A DNA stretch of 60,026 nucleotides, taken from NCBI GenBank assembly GCA_013215055.1, contig JABSRQ010000024.1, positions 1-60,026 on the forward strand. Direction: 5' to 3'. The stretch's first letter is position 1. Every line of letters starts with the position of its first letter. The position numbers and the translations under genes are program-made. Positions 35,436 through 43,358 of this stretch are shown here, in pieces. The notes below the pieces were generated by a model. It had not been told where the DNA came from. It worked only from the letters and a program-made list of their open reading frames with translations, and ran no database searches. This DNA is from Pseudomonadales bacterium (GTDB lineage: Bacteria > Pseudomonadota > Gammaproteobacteria > Pseudomonadales > DT-91).

Positions 35436-36065
35436 TTAAACGTGGTTAACCCTGAACCAGCTGGCGATGCTATAGCGGCGTTGCTGTGCAGGTAGTACCT
35501 CATGTGGAAAATCTTCGCTGAGAAATATCACCGTGGTGGCCATCTGTGGCACAACTTTACAAAGTTCGTGGCTATCCTGCCATGGCATGTGATTCTCTGG
35601 CTTATCAAACAGAACCAATTCCCCGCCTGCATCTTCTGGCCAATCGGGATTTAAATAGGTCACAACACTGAGTTTACGGTTACTTTTTCCCTGAAAGACA
35701 TCCAGATGTTTTTTATAAAAGTCACCGGGTCGATATATTGCGAAGTGGCTTTCAAGCGAAAAAAGGCCTAAAAACAACTGTCGATTAAGGCATTGTTTTA
35801 AGTCCTCCAGCCAGTTTAGCCATTGCCGTTCTATCTCGTTTTCACCCTCTATCCAGAGGATTTTATCGCGGCGAATGTCATCTTGCTGTTGGTGGTCGGC
35901 GTTTCTGCCAATGCCCGCTTTTTTAAGCCTAGAATCATCCAGGTTTGAGATATGTTGATACAAGCCTTGGGCTAAAGTCTCTGACAGGGAATGTTTTTGT
36001 ATGCTGTAACCTTGTTGATAAAGATCGCTGCAGATGTTGTTAAACAGGGGGCTGGATTCAGTCAT
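35436..36065 (-). CDS. Prolyl-4-hydroxylase-type 2OG-Fe(II) oxygenase
   Basis: 209 residues. The double-stranded beta-helix core has H-x-D in Y-K-K-H-L-D-V-F, the strand SVVTYLNPDWPEDAGGELVLF, the distal His in FPHEVLPA and the 2OG-binding Arg in RRYSIASWF. That pattern fits bacterial P4H/SM-20-like enzymes that hydroxylate proline or other residues on proteins; the FPHEVLP/RYSIASWFR end is close to the EGLN/PHD-like group. A related, more distant and decayed gene lies at 58721-59424. Gene is alone. Confidence 0.85.
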   Translation of the reverse strand: MTESSPLFNNICSDLYQQGYSIQKHSLSETLAQGLYQHISNLDDSRLKKAGIGRNADHQQQDDIRRDKILWIEGENEIERQWLNWLEDLKQCLNRQLFLGLFSLESHFAIYRPGDFYKKHLDVFQGKSNRKLSVVTYLNPDWPEDAGGELVLFDKPENHMPWQDSHELCKVVPQMATTVIFLSEDFPHEVLPAQQRRYSIASWFRVNHV

Positions 36066-36165
36066 GGGGTTTTATCGGTGTAACGGAATGGTCGATTATA
36101 TAAAAATAAACGCCAAAATGGCATTGGCTTAGATCAAATGGGGCTAATCTTGTGCTGTAAATTTT

Positions 36166-36176
36166 CTATACTGGAT
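36166..36176 (+). promoter_or_regulatory. RpoS-like -10 element upstream of the second ybaK-like gene
   Basis: TTCTATACTGGATAT lies about 60 bp before the start at 36231. The core CTATACT is shared with the promoter-like element before the other ybaK paralogue (536), so both paralogues may be under the same control. Confidence 0.4.
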
Positions 36177-36230
36177 ATAGTGGTTATCGCTTCTGCTCTT
36201 GAATGTTTTTTTAGCGATTGAGGTATGATT

Positions 36231-36761
36231 ATGTCTGTCTCCAAACACTTTTTACATTATCTTGATAAACATGATGTTAACTATGAAACTGTGCAGCATG
36301 CCCATTCTGCATCTTCTTTACAAAGCTCGTCATCGGCGCATGTTGCCTCCCGCCAAGTGGTAAAAGCCATTGTGCTTGAAGCCCGGCATAACCCGCATTA
36401 TTTTATGGCGGTTATTCCCGCCTGTAATCGTCTGCATTTATCCTGGTTGAATTCTACCCTGGGGCAAGATTTACGCCTAGTTGAAGAGAATCGCCTGGCT
36501 TCACTCTTTATTGATTGTGAGTTAGGGGCGGTGCCACCTATGGGCACGCTCTATCATATGCGCACGGTATGGGATGATAAGCTCAAAGAGGAGAATGATT
36601 TATATCTGGAGGCCGGGGATCATGAAACCCTATTGCATGTGCATCATCATGATCTGGAAAAACTAAACCCCTGCGGCGTATATGCGGATATTTCCGTGCC
36701 AGAGGGGGCGTATATGATAGCGGCGAAAGATGGCATGCTGGATTTGATGGAGCATAGCTAG
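36231..36761 (+). CDS. YbaK/EbsC-family aminoacyl-tRNA deacylase-like protein (paralogue 2)
   Basis: 176 residues with the same layout as the protein at 589-1101: FLHYLDKHDVNYETVQHAH, the conserved Lys in VVKAIVLEA, FMAVIPACNRLHLSWL, GAVPPMGTLYHM and YLEAGDHETLLHV. Start: ATG 36231 has GAGGT seven bases upstream, whereas the ATG at 36225 overlaps that site. The conserved active-site lysine and GxxPP region are retained, so it may still hydrolyse mischarged tRNA, but the two copies differ in the C-terminal tail. Stand-alone gene. Confidence 0.78.
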   Translation: MSVSKHFLHYLDKHDVNYETVQHAHSASSLQSSSSAHVASRQVVKAIVLEARHNPHYFMAVIPACNRLHLSWLNSTLGQDLRLVEENRLASLFIDCELGAVPPMGTLYHMRTVWDDKLKEENDLYLEAGDHETLLHVHHHDLEKLNPCGVYADISVPEGAYMIAAKDGMLDLMEHS

Positions 36762-36784
36762 CTTTGCATCACACCATAACGTCA

Positions 36785-37765
36785 TTAAGGTGTGATGAGT
36801 GTATCAACAATTTTGATACCGCTGATGGTGCGTATATTTTCAGCGGTGATGCTGCCGTCCACGTAAAGAGCATCCACTTCACCGGTTTGTTTACGTACTA
36901 TCGCCAGTTGCACATCGCAGTCTAAGGTTTCTATCGCTGTTGTGAATGCGGGAAGGTTTTCATGCGCGGGGTCTGCGGCAATAAATGTATCCAGATAGAA
37001 TGGACCTCGGAAAAGGTTCATCGCCGTTAAGGTATAGGAACCGGTATCAGCCACTTCTATTGAATTTGAACGCACGGTGGGGATGTATAAAAAGTCTACT
37101 TTTCTAACTTCTCCCTCTGGCAGGTCATTACCTTCGTCATCATTTGTTGAAAAATAATAACCTTCTATATGACAAGCCCCTTTCATTCTCAGGGTCACGG
37201 TTTCCGATACACCAAAATTAGACCATTGCACCTCGATATTATTATCATTGTAATGAAAAACATCTCCGGATGCCGGCGCGAGGATGTCGGAAGCCTGCGG
37301 CATGGTGACAAAGGAGTGTGTACTTTTTAGCCCCGCGGCCCGATTAAAATTTACATCTATTTGCAGTTCTGTTGCATCGTTGCCACTAAAACCTGCGGCA
37401 TAACTCATGGCGTTAAAAGGATTCCAGCCAGTGGGTAAATCGATACCTAAGGCCCAGGGGCTGCCTTGATATGGAAATGTTACCGCAACTTTCTCATGCT
37501 CAAGTACCTTGGTTTCAGACAGAAAACTTGCGGTTAATTGCTCTGAATTATCAAGTTCAATGGAGCTTGCCAAGGATGAAGTTAATTTTGCACTGACATA
37601 TACATGTTTGTCGTCGATAGATCGTACGGTATATACCGGGGTGATGGTTGTTGTGGGAATTAACAGCGAGTCAGAATCAAAGCAGGCACTGAATAAAAAC
37701 GATGTGCTGATGACGGTTAGAGGCAAATAAAACTTTGCAGATAGAAAGGGTGTTTTTAATTTCAT
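36785..37765 (-). CDS. Hypothetical lipoprotein
   Basis: 326 residues with a lipoprotein signal: basic start MKLKTPFLSAKFYL, hydrophobic core and lipobox F-S-A-C (Cys28). The rest is predicted beta-rich with many Ser/Thr, Asp and aromatic residues and few cysteines (a pair near residues 198-290). The residue after the lipidated Cys is Phe, so outer-membrane location is expected. No family is recognised. It lies 69 bp downstream of a second hypothetical lipoprotein on the same strand, and the two look co-expressed. Confidence 0.6.
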   Translation of the reverse strand: MKLKTPFLSAKFYLPLTVISTSFLFSACFDSDSLLIPTTTITPVYTVRSIDDKHVYVSAKLTSSLASSIELDNSEQLTASFLSETKVLEHEKVAVTFPYQGSPWALGIDLPTGWNPFNAMSYAAGFSGNDATELQIDVNFNRAAGLKSTHSFVTMPQASDILAPASGDVFHYNDNNIEVQWSNFGVSETVTLRMKGACHIEGYYFSTNDDEGNDLPEGEVRKVDFLYIPTVRSNSIEVADTGSYTLTAMNLFRGPFYLDTFIAADPAHENLPAFTTAIETLDCDVQLAIVRKQTGEVDALYVDGSITAENIRTISGIKIVDTLITP

Positions 37766-37834
37766 GTTTATTCCTTTAAAACATTCAATGCCGTGTCGTC
37801 AGGCGTGTAATCTAACATCTCTTTTATTAAAGAG

Positions 37835-38929
37835 TTAAAAGCTCAATAAGGCCTGACCCGACATAAGCTTCCCGGTTTCTTTATCTATTCCGGAAAAACT
37901 TAAGCTATAGCCGGAAGAGCTATTATTATCTATCGTGTATATCAGTGAATAGTCTTCTAACATATTGACATGTTCTACATCGGTTTCCTTATCAATAACC
38001 TTGCCTTCATAAACAACCTTGTAGTCTGTGGCCGATAGGTTTTGTGTGTTTATTACAATGCTATTGGCAGCCATCAGTTCAAGTTCAGAATAAACTGGAA
38101 CGCTGGTATCATCGACGGTCATGGTATCGCTAAGCTGGTGATGAACCCCAATATGTGATGACAGGCTTAACTGACCATTATCAGCGCGCAGGCTTAAGTG
38201 ATTAATTGAAAATGTCTGTTTAAAATTCAAGCTGGCAATATTAAAACTATAGGAAACTTCAGATTCGGTAAAAGCGGAAATAGAGGATACCTGTTCTGTG
38301 CTGCTGGTTTCTCCATCAGCGAGAGTTAAAGAAAAATCCCCCAGGTTTAAACCTACATCGGCAATACGGCGCATCTGGATAGCGCTAACATTATCGGTGC
38401 CTATGCCCATATTTCCTTGCATAGCTTTGTTTTCGGATACGGCCAAGATCAGGGTGTTATCGACCGCGGTAAAGCTGTTATCGGCGGGTGTATAGATAAA
38501 ACCCCCGTTTTGTTGGAAGCTGCAATCTGACGTGTATTCGATGCTGGTTTGTGTTGTTTCATCATCTGCCAGTATAAAATTGCACAGTTGGCGAACATGA
38601 CCTTGGCCCGTTAATACCACCTCACTCACGCGATAATTATTTGTGTCTCCTAATGGGTCACCGATATCGAAGGCGACGGTTTGTCTTAATAAGTTGTATT
38701 CTGTTTGTACATTAATGGCGGTCATCACCCATAAACCTTCAAGGCTGGCATCGGCATTTTCCAGGGCGGTATAGTTTTCGATATCAAAACGTGGTGTCAG
38801 TGCAGAGGCATCATCGGTATTGTTATAGGAGAATTTGCCATTATCAAAGGCGATATTACAGCCTGATATCAGTCCGGATGTGGCGATGGTCATCGATAAT
38901 AAGGTGGTATTTATTATTAATTTATACAT
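37835..38929 (-). CDS. Hypothetical lipoprotein, upstream partner of the previous one
   Basis: About 364 residues. ATG 38929 (MYKLIINTTLLSMTIATSGLISGC) is chosen because GGAAG lies eight bases upstream and it yields a clean lipoprotein signal with lipobox I-S-G-C; a longer reading from 38962 adds an unlikely N-terminus. The mature part is beta-rich with repeated strands of 8-10 residues (for example SLTLADGETSSTEQV, YSFNIASLNF, LSLRADNGQLSL). No family is recognised. Its proximity to relic transposons just upstream may mean that its promoter region was rearranged. Confidence 0.6.
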   Translation of the reverse strand: MYKLIINTTLLSMTIATSGLISGCNIAFDNGKFSYNNTDDASALTPRFDIENYTALENADASLEGLWVMTAINVQTEYNLLRQTVAFDIGDPLGDTNNYRVSEVVLTGQGHVRQLCNFILADDETTQTSIEYTSDCSFQQNGGFIYTPADNSFTAVDNTLILAVSENKAMQGNMGIGTDNVSAIQMRRIADVGLNLGDFSLTLADGETSSTEQVSSISAFTESEVSYSFNIASLNFKQTFSINHLSLRADNGQLSLSSHIGVHHQLSDTMTVDDTSVPVYSELELMAANSIVINTQNLSATDYKVVYEGKVIDKETDVEHVNMLEDYSLIYTIDNNSSSGYSLSFSGIDKETGKLMSGQALLSF

Positions 38930-39073
38930 AAGGCTTCCATAGCAGGTGTTAGTGACGGGCATCGTATTGAAAACGATTTCTCTAAAGCTATCTACTGTAC
39001 TTAGGGGCAGGATATGGAAAATCTCTCATCAATAAGCTCTTTCTTGGGTATAGTATTTGTCCCTTTTAATTTT

Positions 39074-39545
39074 TCACATATTGACGATGAGCTTATTACA
39101 GAAAACCCTGGAAAATGCTGCCTTAGCGAATGCTAAGGCCGTTAATTCGGGTTTTGTTACGCCATGGTATTTCCCATGCGGAATTTTCTGATTTGGCAAA
39201 TGATTTTTACTGATAGCGACCTGAGCTAATTCGATTTCGATAAAGCATGGACGGCCAAACAGAGGCATGTCTTGAATGGTTCTACGGTGCTTTAAATTTT
39301 GATGCCTGTGATCGGGTCAACGGTCTTTCTGTGCTTGTCGCGTTCACAGTAGATGGTAATATTTATTGAGTCAGAATCTTGCGTAATTACTTTGACTCGC
39401 TGGCCATTGAGGCTCAGAATATTGTTTGAGATGTCGATAGGCATTAGTTGGTCGAATATCAGGAGGTTAGATACCTTATACTTCAACAGGTTATGTGCTT
39501 ATCGGTATCCTTTTTTACCTCACCAAAGCGTGGAACAGCCCCGCA
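39074..39545 (-). pseudogene. Decayed transposase fragment, ISL3-like
   Basis: On the minus strand two pieces in different frames join into one transposase-like N-terminus: ITIYCERDKHRKTVDPITGI (frame ending at 39292) and HRRTIQDMPLFGRPCFIEIELAQV (39200-39300 region), a signature of ISL3-type transposases (a basic stretch, then DLPLFGRP). At least one frameshift separates them and the sequence degenerates after the second piece. The plus-strand sequence at 39519-39543 (CCTCACCAAAGCGTGGAACAG, then CCC) could be one terminal inverted repeat. Family call is from memory of the motif and moderate only. Confidence 0.5.
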
Positions 39546-39641
39546 TGAAATAGCTTCTTAAGGAAAAAAACCTTATCAATAATTTGATTATTCATGTGAA
39601 GTGAAAATTGAATTAAACGTATTTTTAAGAATCGATTCAGG

Positions 39642-40373
39642 CTAAATCATACCGCGTTTCATCGCAACCACGATAGCCTGAGATCGATTCTGAGCATTGA
39701 GCTTTTGATAAATATTTTGTATATGGAATTTTACCGTTCTTTCCGAAATATTACAGATGGTACTTATATCCCAATAAGATTTACCTTCGGCTAACCAGGC
39801 TAAAACTTCATGTTCTCTAGGCGTGAGTTGCTGAGCTCCATCTACTGACTTTTCTAATAATGAACAGGTGCAAGACTGCAATAGTCTCAATACTTCCAGC
39901 TGACCCTCTGTTAAATTTCTACCGCTGACAGAGAGAATATTCAATTCATGATATAGCTTTTTGCAGGTAACCGAGGAAGCACTTGCGCCATTTATAAGAC
40001 CTGCCTCTTGAGCTTTGGCCAAAAACAATGATTGCTCGGGGGATATATCAATAATGGAGGTTATTGAACTCCAATTAAATGGATGTGGAGTGACAATAGA
40101 GGCTGCTACGATAGGGTCAACATTTTGCAGGCTTTCTTGTAAATACACACTTTCCCATTCTTTTTTGGAACCTGTCCCATCAAAGTCTGATGTGATGATA
40201 TGAGATATTGTGCGTTTTCCAGACTCAGATATTTTAATTTTAATCAGAGCCACGCCTTCTACTTCTAGGAAAGCTTTTAGCTTGTCTATGGCGGCAGTGG
40301 CCATTTTTCTGTTATCTGACTCTTCAAAATCCTGATAAATATCAACAATCCTGTTGAATGATATGTAGTCCAT
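39642..40373 (-). CDS. LuxR-family AHL-responsive transcription regulator (LuxR solo)
   Basis: 243 residues: autoinducer-binding domain (about 10-165) and LuxR-type HTH (about 178-240). All six residues that contact acyl-homoserine lactone in TraR are present with the right spacing: Trp73, Tyr77, Asp86, Pro87, Trp101 and Gly129. The HTH has the invariant E (LTPREHEVL), L (LAWLAEG) and G. No luxI synthase lies in the window, so it is a solo or its partner was lost. A weak promoter (TTTGCA at 40446-40451, TATAAC at 40423-40428) precedes it. It lies between transposon relics, which suggests transfer or local rearrangement. Confidence 0.88.
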   Translation of the reverse strand: MDYISFNRIVDIYQDFEESDNRKMATAAIDKLKAFLEVEGVALIKIKISESGKRTISHIITSDFDGTGSKKEWESVYLQESLQNVDPIVAASIVTPHPFNWSSITSIIDISPEQSLFLAKAQEAGLINGASASSVTCKKLYHELNILSVSGRNLTEGQLEVLRLLQSCTCSLLEKSVDGAQQLTPREHEVLAWLAEGKSYWDISTICNISERTVKFHIQNIYQKLNAQNRSQAIVVAMKRGMI

Positions 40374-40633
40374 ACGAGTTTTTAATTCTTATTAGTGGAT
40401 CATGCCTAACACATTAACTTAGTTATACATAAGTGTTCTATTAGATGCAAACTGAATACAGTTTTAAATGGTTAATTTTTAGATTTTGTGACAATTAAAA
40501 TTTTTTTCCTCAATCGCTTGGGAAACAGAAGGCTCAAAGGGCATAAGGTCATTCTTAGTTCTAACTGTAAAATTTGGGTGTTTACTGATCGATGATTGAG
40601 GAAAAGAATACGAAAAATATTTATAAGTACACT
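40374..40633. other. Intergenic region upstream of the LuxR gene
   Basis: It holds the possible minus-strand promoter of the LuxR gene (40423-40451), an imperfect dyad (AACAC...GTGTT, 40408-40437) overlapping it, and a 12-bp exact inverted repeat (TTTTCCTCAATC at 40504-40515 and its complement at 40594-40605). The base composition is AT-rich. No reading frame of note. The dyad does not match a canonical lux box. Confidence 0.45.
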
Positions 40634-40781
40634 ACTGTCCGGTTAAAAATAAACGCAAGGCTTGAGGAACATAAGCCCCGTGCTTTACGGTAGAATGGCA
40701 GTTGTCGAGACAGATTTTCACCAACAAGGGCTTAGGTGTGAAATATCATAACACCGTTTTTAATCAAATCTTGAAGTCGCA
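40634..40781 (+). mobile_element. Left end of a truncated IS4-family element (DUF4372 start)
   Basis: ACTGTCCGGTTAAAAATAAA (from 40634) resembles the terminal repeat of IS4-group elements. It is followed by a promoter-like spacer and a GTG at 40738 that begins MKYHNTVFNQILKS, the conserved start of DUF4372/IS4 transposases. After about 14 codons the sequence is interrupted at 40781/40782 by the inverted repeat of another element, where a stop appears within the next four codons. Only the left end is preserved; the rest is not found downstream. Confidence 0.6.
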
Positions 40782-40794
40782 GATTCAACTTTGA
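40738..40794 (+). pseudogene. Truncated IS4-family transposase (first residues only)
   Basis: GTG 40738 to TGA 40792-40794 encodes 18 residues. The first 14 match the N-terminus of DUF4372-type transposases and the last four come from the inverted repeat of the inserted element. It is plainly non-functional. Confidence 0.55.
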
Positions 40795-41536
40795 AGTGCA
40801 TAACAATTTAGGCTGTTAACGCAGCCATATGTTCGGCCATTAACTGGGCGGGTGTTTGATAGTTTAACTTTTTCCTAGGGCGATTATTCAGCTGCACTAT
40901 TGCAGACTCAACTTCCTTTGGCGAGACTATTTCCCAGTCGCCTATGCGCTCTTTTTCATCAACTTCAGCTGGGCGTTCATCAATACTTACACGGTTTTTA
41001 ATATGACCTCTCCCAGCCTGAGACTTGCTACGATGTTGACAAACTTTTCCTTTACGGCGTAAATGGTTGAATAGGGTGCCACCTGATTTTTTGTCTGCAT
41101 GAATGTGTTGGTATATCGTCTCATGGCTTATCAGCTCGCCTTTCTCTTCTAGCAACCAGCCAGATATTTGCTCAGGGCTTCACTTTATTTGAAATTTTGA
41201 TTTGATAATATCAATCATCACTGCGTCATTTTGATGATTTTCACGGCATCCAACCGTCGTTTTTAACACCGCTTTTGAGCTTGTTTATGGCGGTAACCTC
41301 GCCGACCTGTATTGCGTTTAAACTCTCGGCTAATGGCTGATTGACTCACTCCTGCGACACCAGCGATCTCTTGTTGAGTATTACCTATTTTCTTTAGGGC
41401 AAAAATCTGGCATCGTTGTTCATAGGTGAGTTGTTTATAAGTTTTTATCATTGCATCTAGCCTGCGAAAAAGTAATTAGCTTGTAAGCAGCTGATCTTTT
41501 TTTATCTATTCAAGTTATGCACTTATTAGTTGAATC
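40782..41536 (-). mobile_element. Degenerate IS30-family insertion sequence with intact inverted repeats
   Basis: The ends are 23-bp inverted repeats (40782-40804 and 41514-41536) matching at 20 of 23 positions: GATTCAACT, three variable bases, AAGTGCATAAC. Both are flanked by the same 2-bp sequence CA (40780-40781 and 41537-41538), the size of IS30-family target duplications. Inside are pieces of an IS30 transposase on the minus strand. At 755 bp it is shorter than a full IS30-type element (about 1.1 kb), so it is internally deleted. It inserted into the IS4-type element start. Confidence 0.8.
40808..41451 (-). pseudogene. IS30-family transposase, internally deleted
   Basis: The N-terminal part (41451 to 41263) carries the helix-turn-helix MIKTYKQLTYEQRCQIFALKK...QQEIAGVAGVSQSAISREFKRNTG of IS30 transposases. 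The second part (41155 to 40808) resumes with SHETIYQHIHADKK and the IGDWEIV motif, which is the first D of the DDE triad (D in GDWE). It then jumps directly to the C-terminal AIVQLNNRPRKKLNYQTPAQLM. The central catalytic core with the other acidic residues is missing, and a frameshift with stops separates the two parts. It cannot encode active transposase. Confidence 0.85.
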
Positions 41537-41577
41537 CAAGAGAGGCTTTATCGCTCCATTTTTTTTATACTAGCGCG

Positions 41578-42450
41578 ATGGAAAACATAATTGAAATAGA
41601 CCATCAAATCACGCTTGATCAAAGCACTAAAAAAGCCAGTTTAGTCTTGGCCGAATTATCGGGGCTTTCACAGGCGCAGATTAAAGAGGCCATGAGCAAG
41701 GGTGCGGTATGGGTTCAGCATAATAAAAAGCGTCAGCGCCTTAGACGTGCCAGCAAGGTTTTGGTGCAGGGCGATAGACTCGAGTTATTTTATAACCCGG
41801 CTATTTTGCAAAAAGAAGTACCGCAGCCGCAATTAATGGCCGATGAAGGGGATTACAGCATATGGTTTAAACCCTATGGATTATCTTGTCAGGGTTCACG
41901 CTGGGGTGATTTCTCATCTATTAATCGGCAAGTGGAGGCACACTTTTTAAATGCCAGGCCGGTCTTTTTAGTGCATCGATTAGATAATGCCACCAGTGGA
42001 GTGATGGTGTTGGCGCACAGTAAAAAAGCCGCGCGTGAATTCAGCGACATGTTTGCCGCTCGCAAGGTGGATAAACGTTATCAGGCGATTGTGGCAGGGG
42101 ATTTATCTTCCTTAGATGATTGGACCGAGGTGGTAGTGCCGGTGGACGGGAAATCGGCCTCAACATTGTTGAAGTTTGCCGAGATAGATAAGGGGCATTC
42201 GTTAATCGATGTTCGTTTAAATACCGGCAGAAAACACCAGATTCGCCAGCATCTGGCCAGCCTTGGCCATGCAATTATCGGTGATAGACTTTATGGGCAG
42301 GCGCAAGAGGGGGATATTAACTTACAACTTCAGGCTCGGCGTTTATGTTTTATTTGCCCGCGGTCTCAAAAATCACGTGATTATTGTATTCCTGAACATC
42401 TTCGTTTAAGCCTAAGTGACTTATTAGCAGGCAATAAAAAAGGGGCCTAA
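41578..42450 (+). CDS. RluA-family RNA pseudouridine synthase
   Basis: 290 residues. N-terminal S4-like domain (about 20-75; GLSQAQIKEAMSKGAVWVQ) and catalytic PSI domain with the RluA signature H-R-L-D-N-A-T-S-G, where Asp is the nucleophile (about residue 142); downstream TGRKHQIRQHLASLGHAIIGDRLYG is also diagnostic. Target RNA and position are not resolved. The ATG at 41578 begins MENIIEIDHQ; a TATACT at 41566-41571 ends only 6 bases before it, so transcription would start almost at the ATG (leaderless or very short leader). The IS30 remnant ends 41 bp upstream of the ATG. Confidence 0.85.
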   Translation: MENIIEIDHQITLDQSTKKASLVLAELSGLSQAQIKEAMSKGAVWVQHNKKRQRLRRASKVLVQGDRLELFYNPAILQKEVPQPQLMADEGDYSIWFKPYGLSCQGSRWGDFSSINRQVEAHFLNARPVFLVHRLDNATSGVMVLAHSKKAAREFSDMFAARKVDKRYQAIVAGDLSSLDDWTEVVVPVDGKSASTLLKFAEIDKGHSLIDVRLNTGRKHQIRQHLASLGHAIIGDRLYGQAQEGDINLQLQARRLCFICPRSQKSRDYCIPEHLRLSLSDLLAGNKKGA

Positions 42451-42455
42451 GCCCC
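42436..42455 (-). terminator. Rho-independent terminator of trmJ, inside the end of the rluA-like gene
   Basis: On the minus strand GGGGCTTAGGCCCC is followed by six T. It would end the trmJ transcript about 140 bp after its stop; the sequence overlaps the last codons and stop of the convergent pseudouridine synthase gene. Confidence 0.75.
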
Positions 42456-42600
42456 AAAGGAAATAACGATGTTGGACGATGTTCATGCACATGTACGTCT
42501 TTCTCATGACTGTATTTAAAGTATAGCCTGTTTGTTATTTCCGGTTAGGCTAATTTGTTTTAAGAATATAGTCTCTAAATACTCATATTATAGATAGCCA

Positions 42601-43326
42601 TTAGCGCTTGTTTTTATCGCTTTCGATGGCCTTTAAGGCACCGCGTAATAGGTTCATCTCTTTTTTGGTGGGTCTGGCGCGGCGAAATAAAGCCCGGAAA
42701 TTTTGCATGGCCTGGCCTGGTCGTTTAGGGTCCAGGAAGTTAACACTGGTTAATATCGACTCCAAATGGCCATAAAAGCCTTCAAGCTCTTTCTGTAAAG
42801 GGAATTCTTCCTCTTCATCTGCGTAGTTTTTGCCCTTGTCGGCGAGATCAGCCTGGTAAATTTCATAACAAATAATCTGCAGCGCCTGGGAGATATTTAA
42901 CACCGGGTAATCAGGGTGAGAATCGATATTCACCTGCATATGGCATTGCTGAATATCGTCGTTATGCAGGCCCATACGTTCACGGCCAAATACCACCGCA
43001 ACCTTGGCCTTTTGACTTTCTTCTGTGAGCTTAAGCCCGGCTTCTCTGGCTGTTAAATGGGGCAGGCCTATCGTGCGGTCACGGGCGCTGGTTGCCACGA
43101 CCAAGGAGCAATCGGCGATAGCTTCTTCCAGGCTGGATACAATCGTTGCATTTTCTAAGACATCGATGGCCTTGCTGGCTCTTGAGGTCGCCTCATCAGA
43201 AGGGAAATCCACAGGGTTCACAAGGACCAGATTGCTCAGGCCCATATTTTTCATGGCTCTGGCCGTTGCACCGATATTACCGGGATGAAAGGTCTGAATC
43301 AGCACGATTTTGATATTGTCTAACAT
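42601..43326 (-). CDS. trmJ: tRNA (cytidine/uridine-2'-O-)-methyltransferase TrmJ
   Basis: 241 residues, SPOUT class. Motifs: LIQTFHPGNIGATARAMKNMGL at the N-terminus, VVFGRERMGL in the middle, and DYPVLNISQALQIICYEIY. It methylates the 2'-hydroxyl of nucleotide 32 in several tRNAs. The C-terminal extension (EFPLQKELEGFYGHLESIL...RARPTKKEMNLLRGALK) is the dimer/tRNA-binding tail typical of TrmJ. A neighbour iscR or suhB often found with trmJ is absent here. Confidence 0.93.
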   Translation of the reverse strand: MLDNIKIVLIQTFHPGNIGATARAMKNMGLSNLVLVNPVDFPSDEATSRASKAIDVLENATIVSSLEEAIADCSLVVATSARDRTIGLPHLTAREAGLKLTEESQKAKVAVVFGRERMGLHNDDIQQCHMQVNIDSHPDYPVLNISQALQIICYEIYQADLADKGKNYADEEEEFPLQKELEGFYGHLESILTSVNFLDPKRPGQAMQNFRALFRRARPTKKEMNLLRGALKAIESDKNKR

Positions 43327-43358
43327 GGCGCTATCACTGCAGTAGAATGTGCTGGCGA

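Noticed and set aside
39642..41538. Whether a luxI synthase is present near the LuxR gene
   Set aside because: No reading frame in the flanks has AHL-synthase motifs; only transposon pieces were found.
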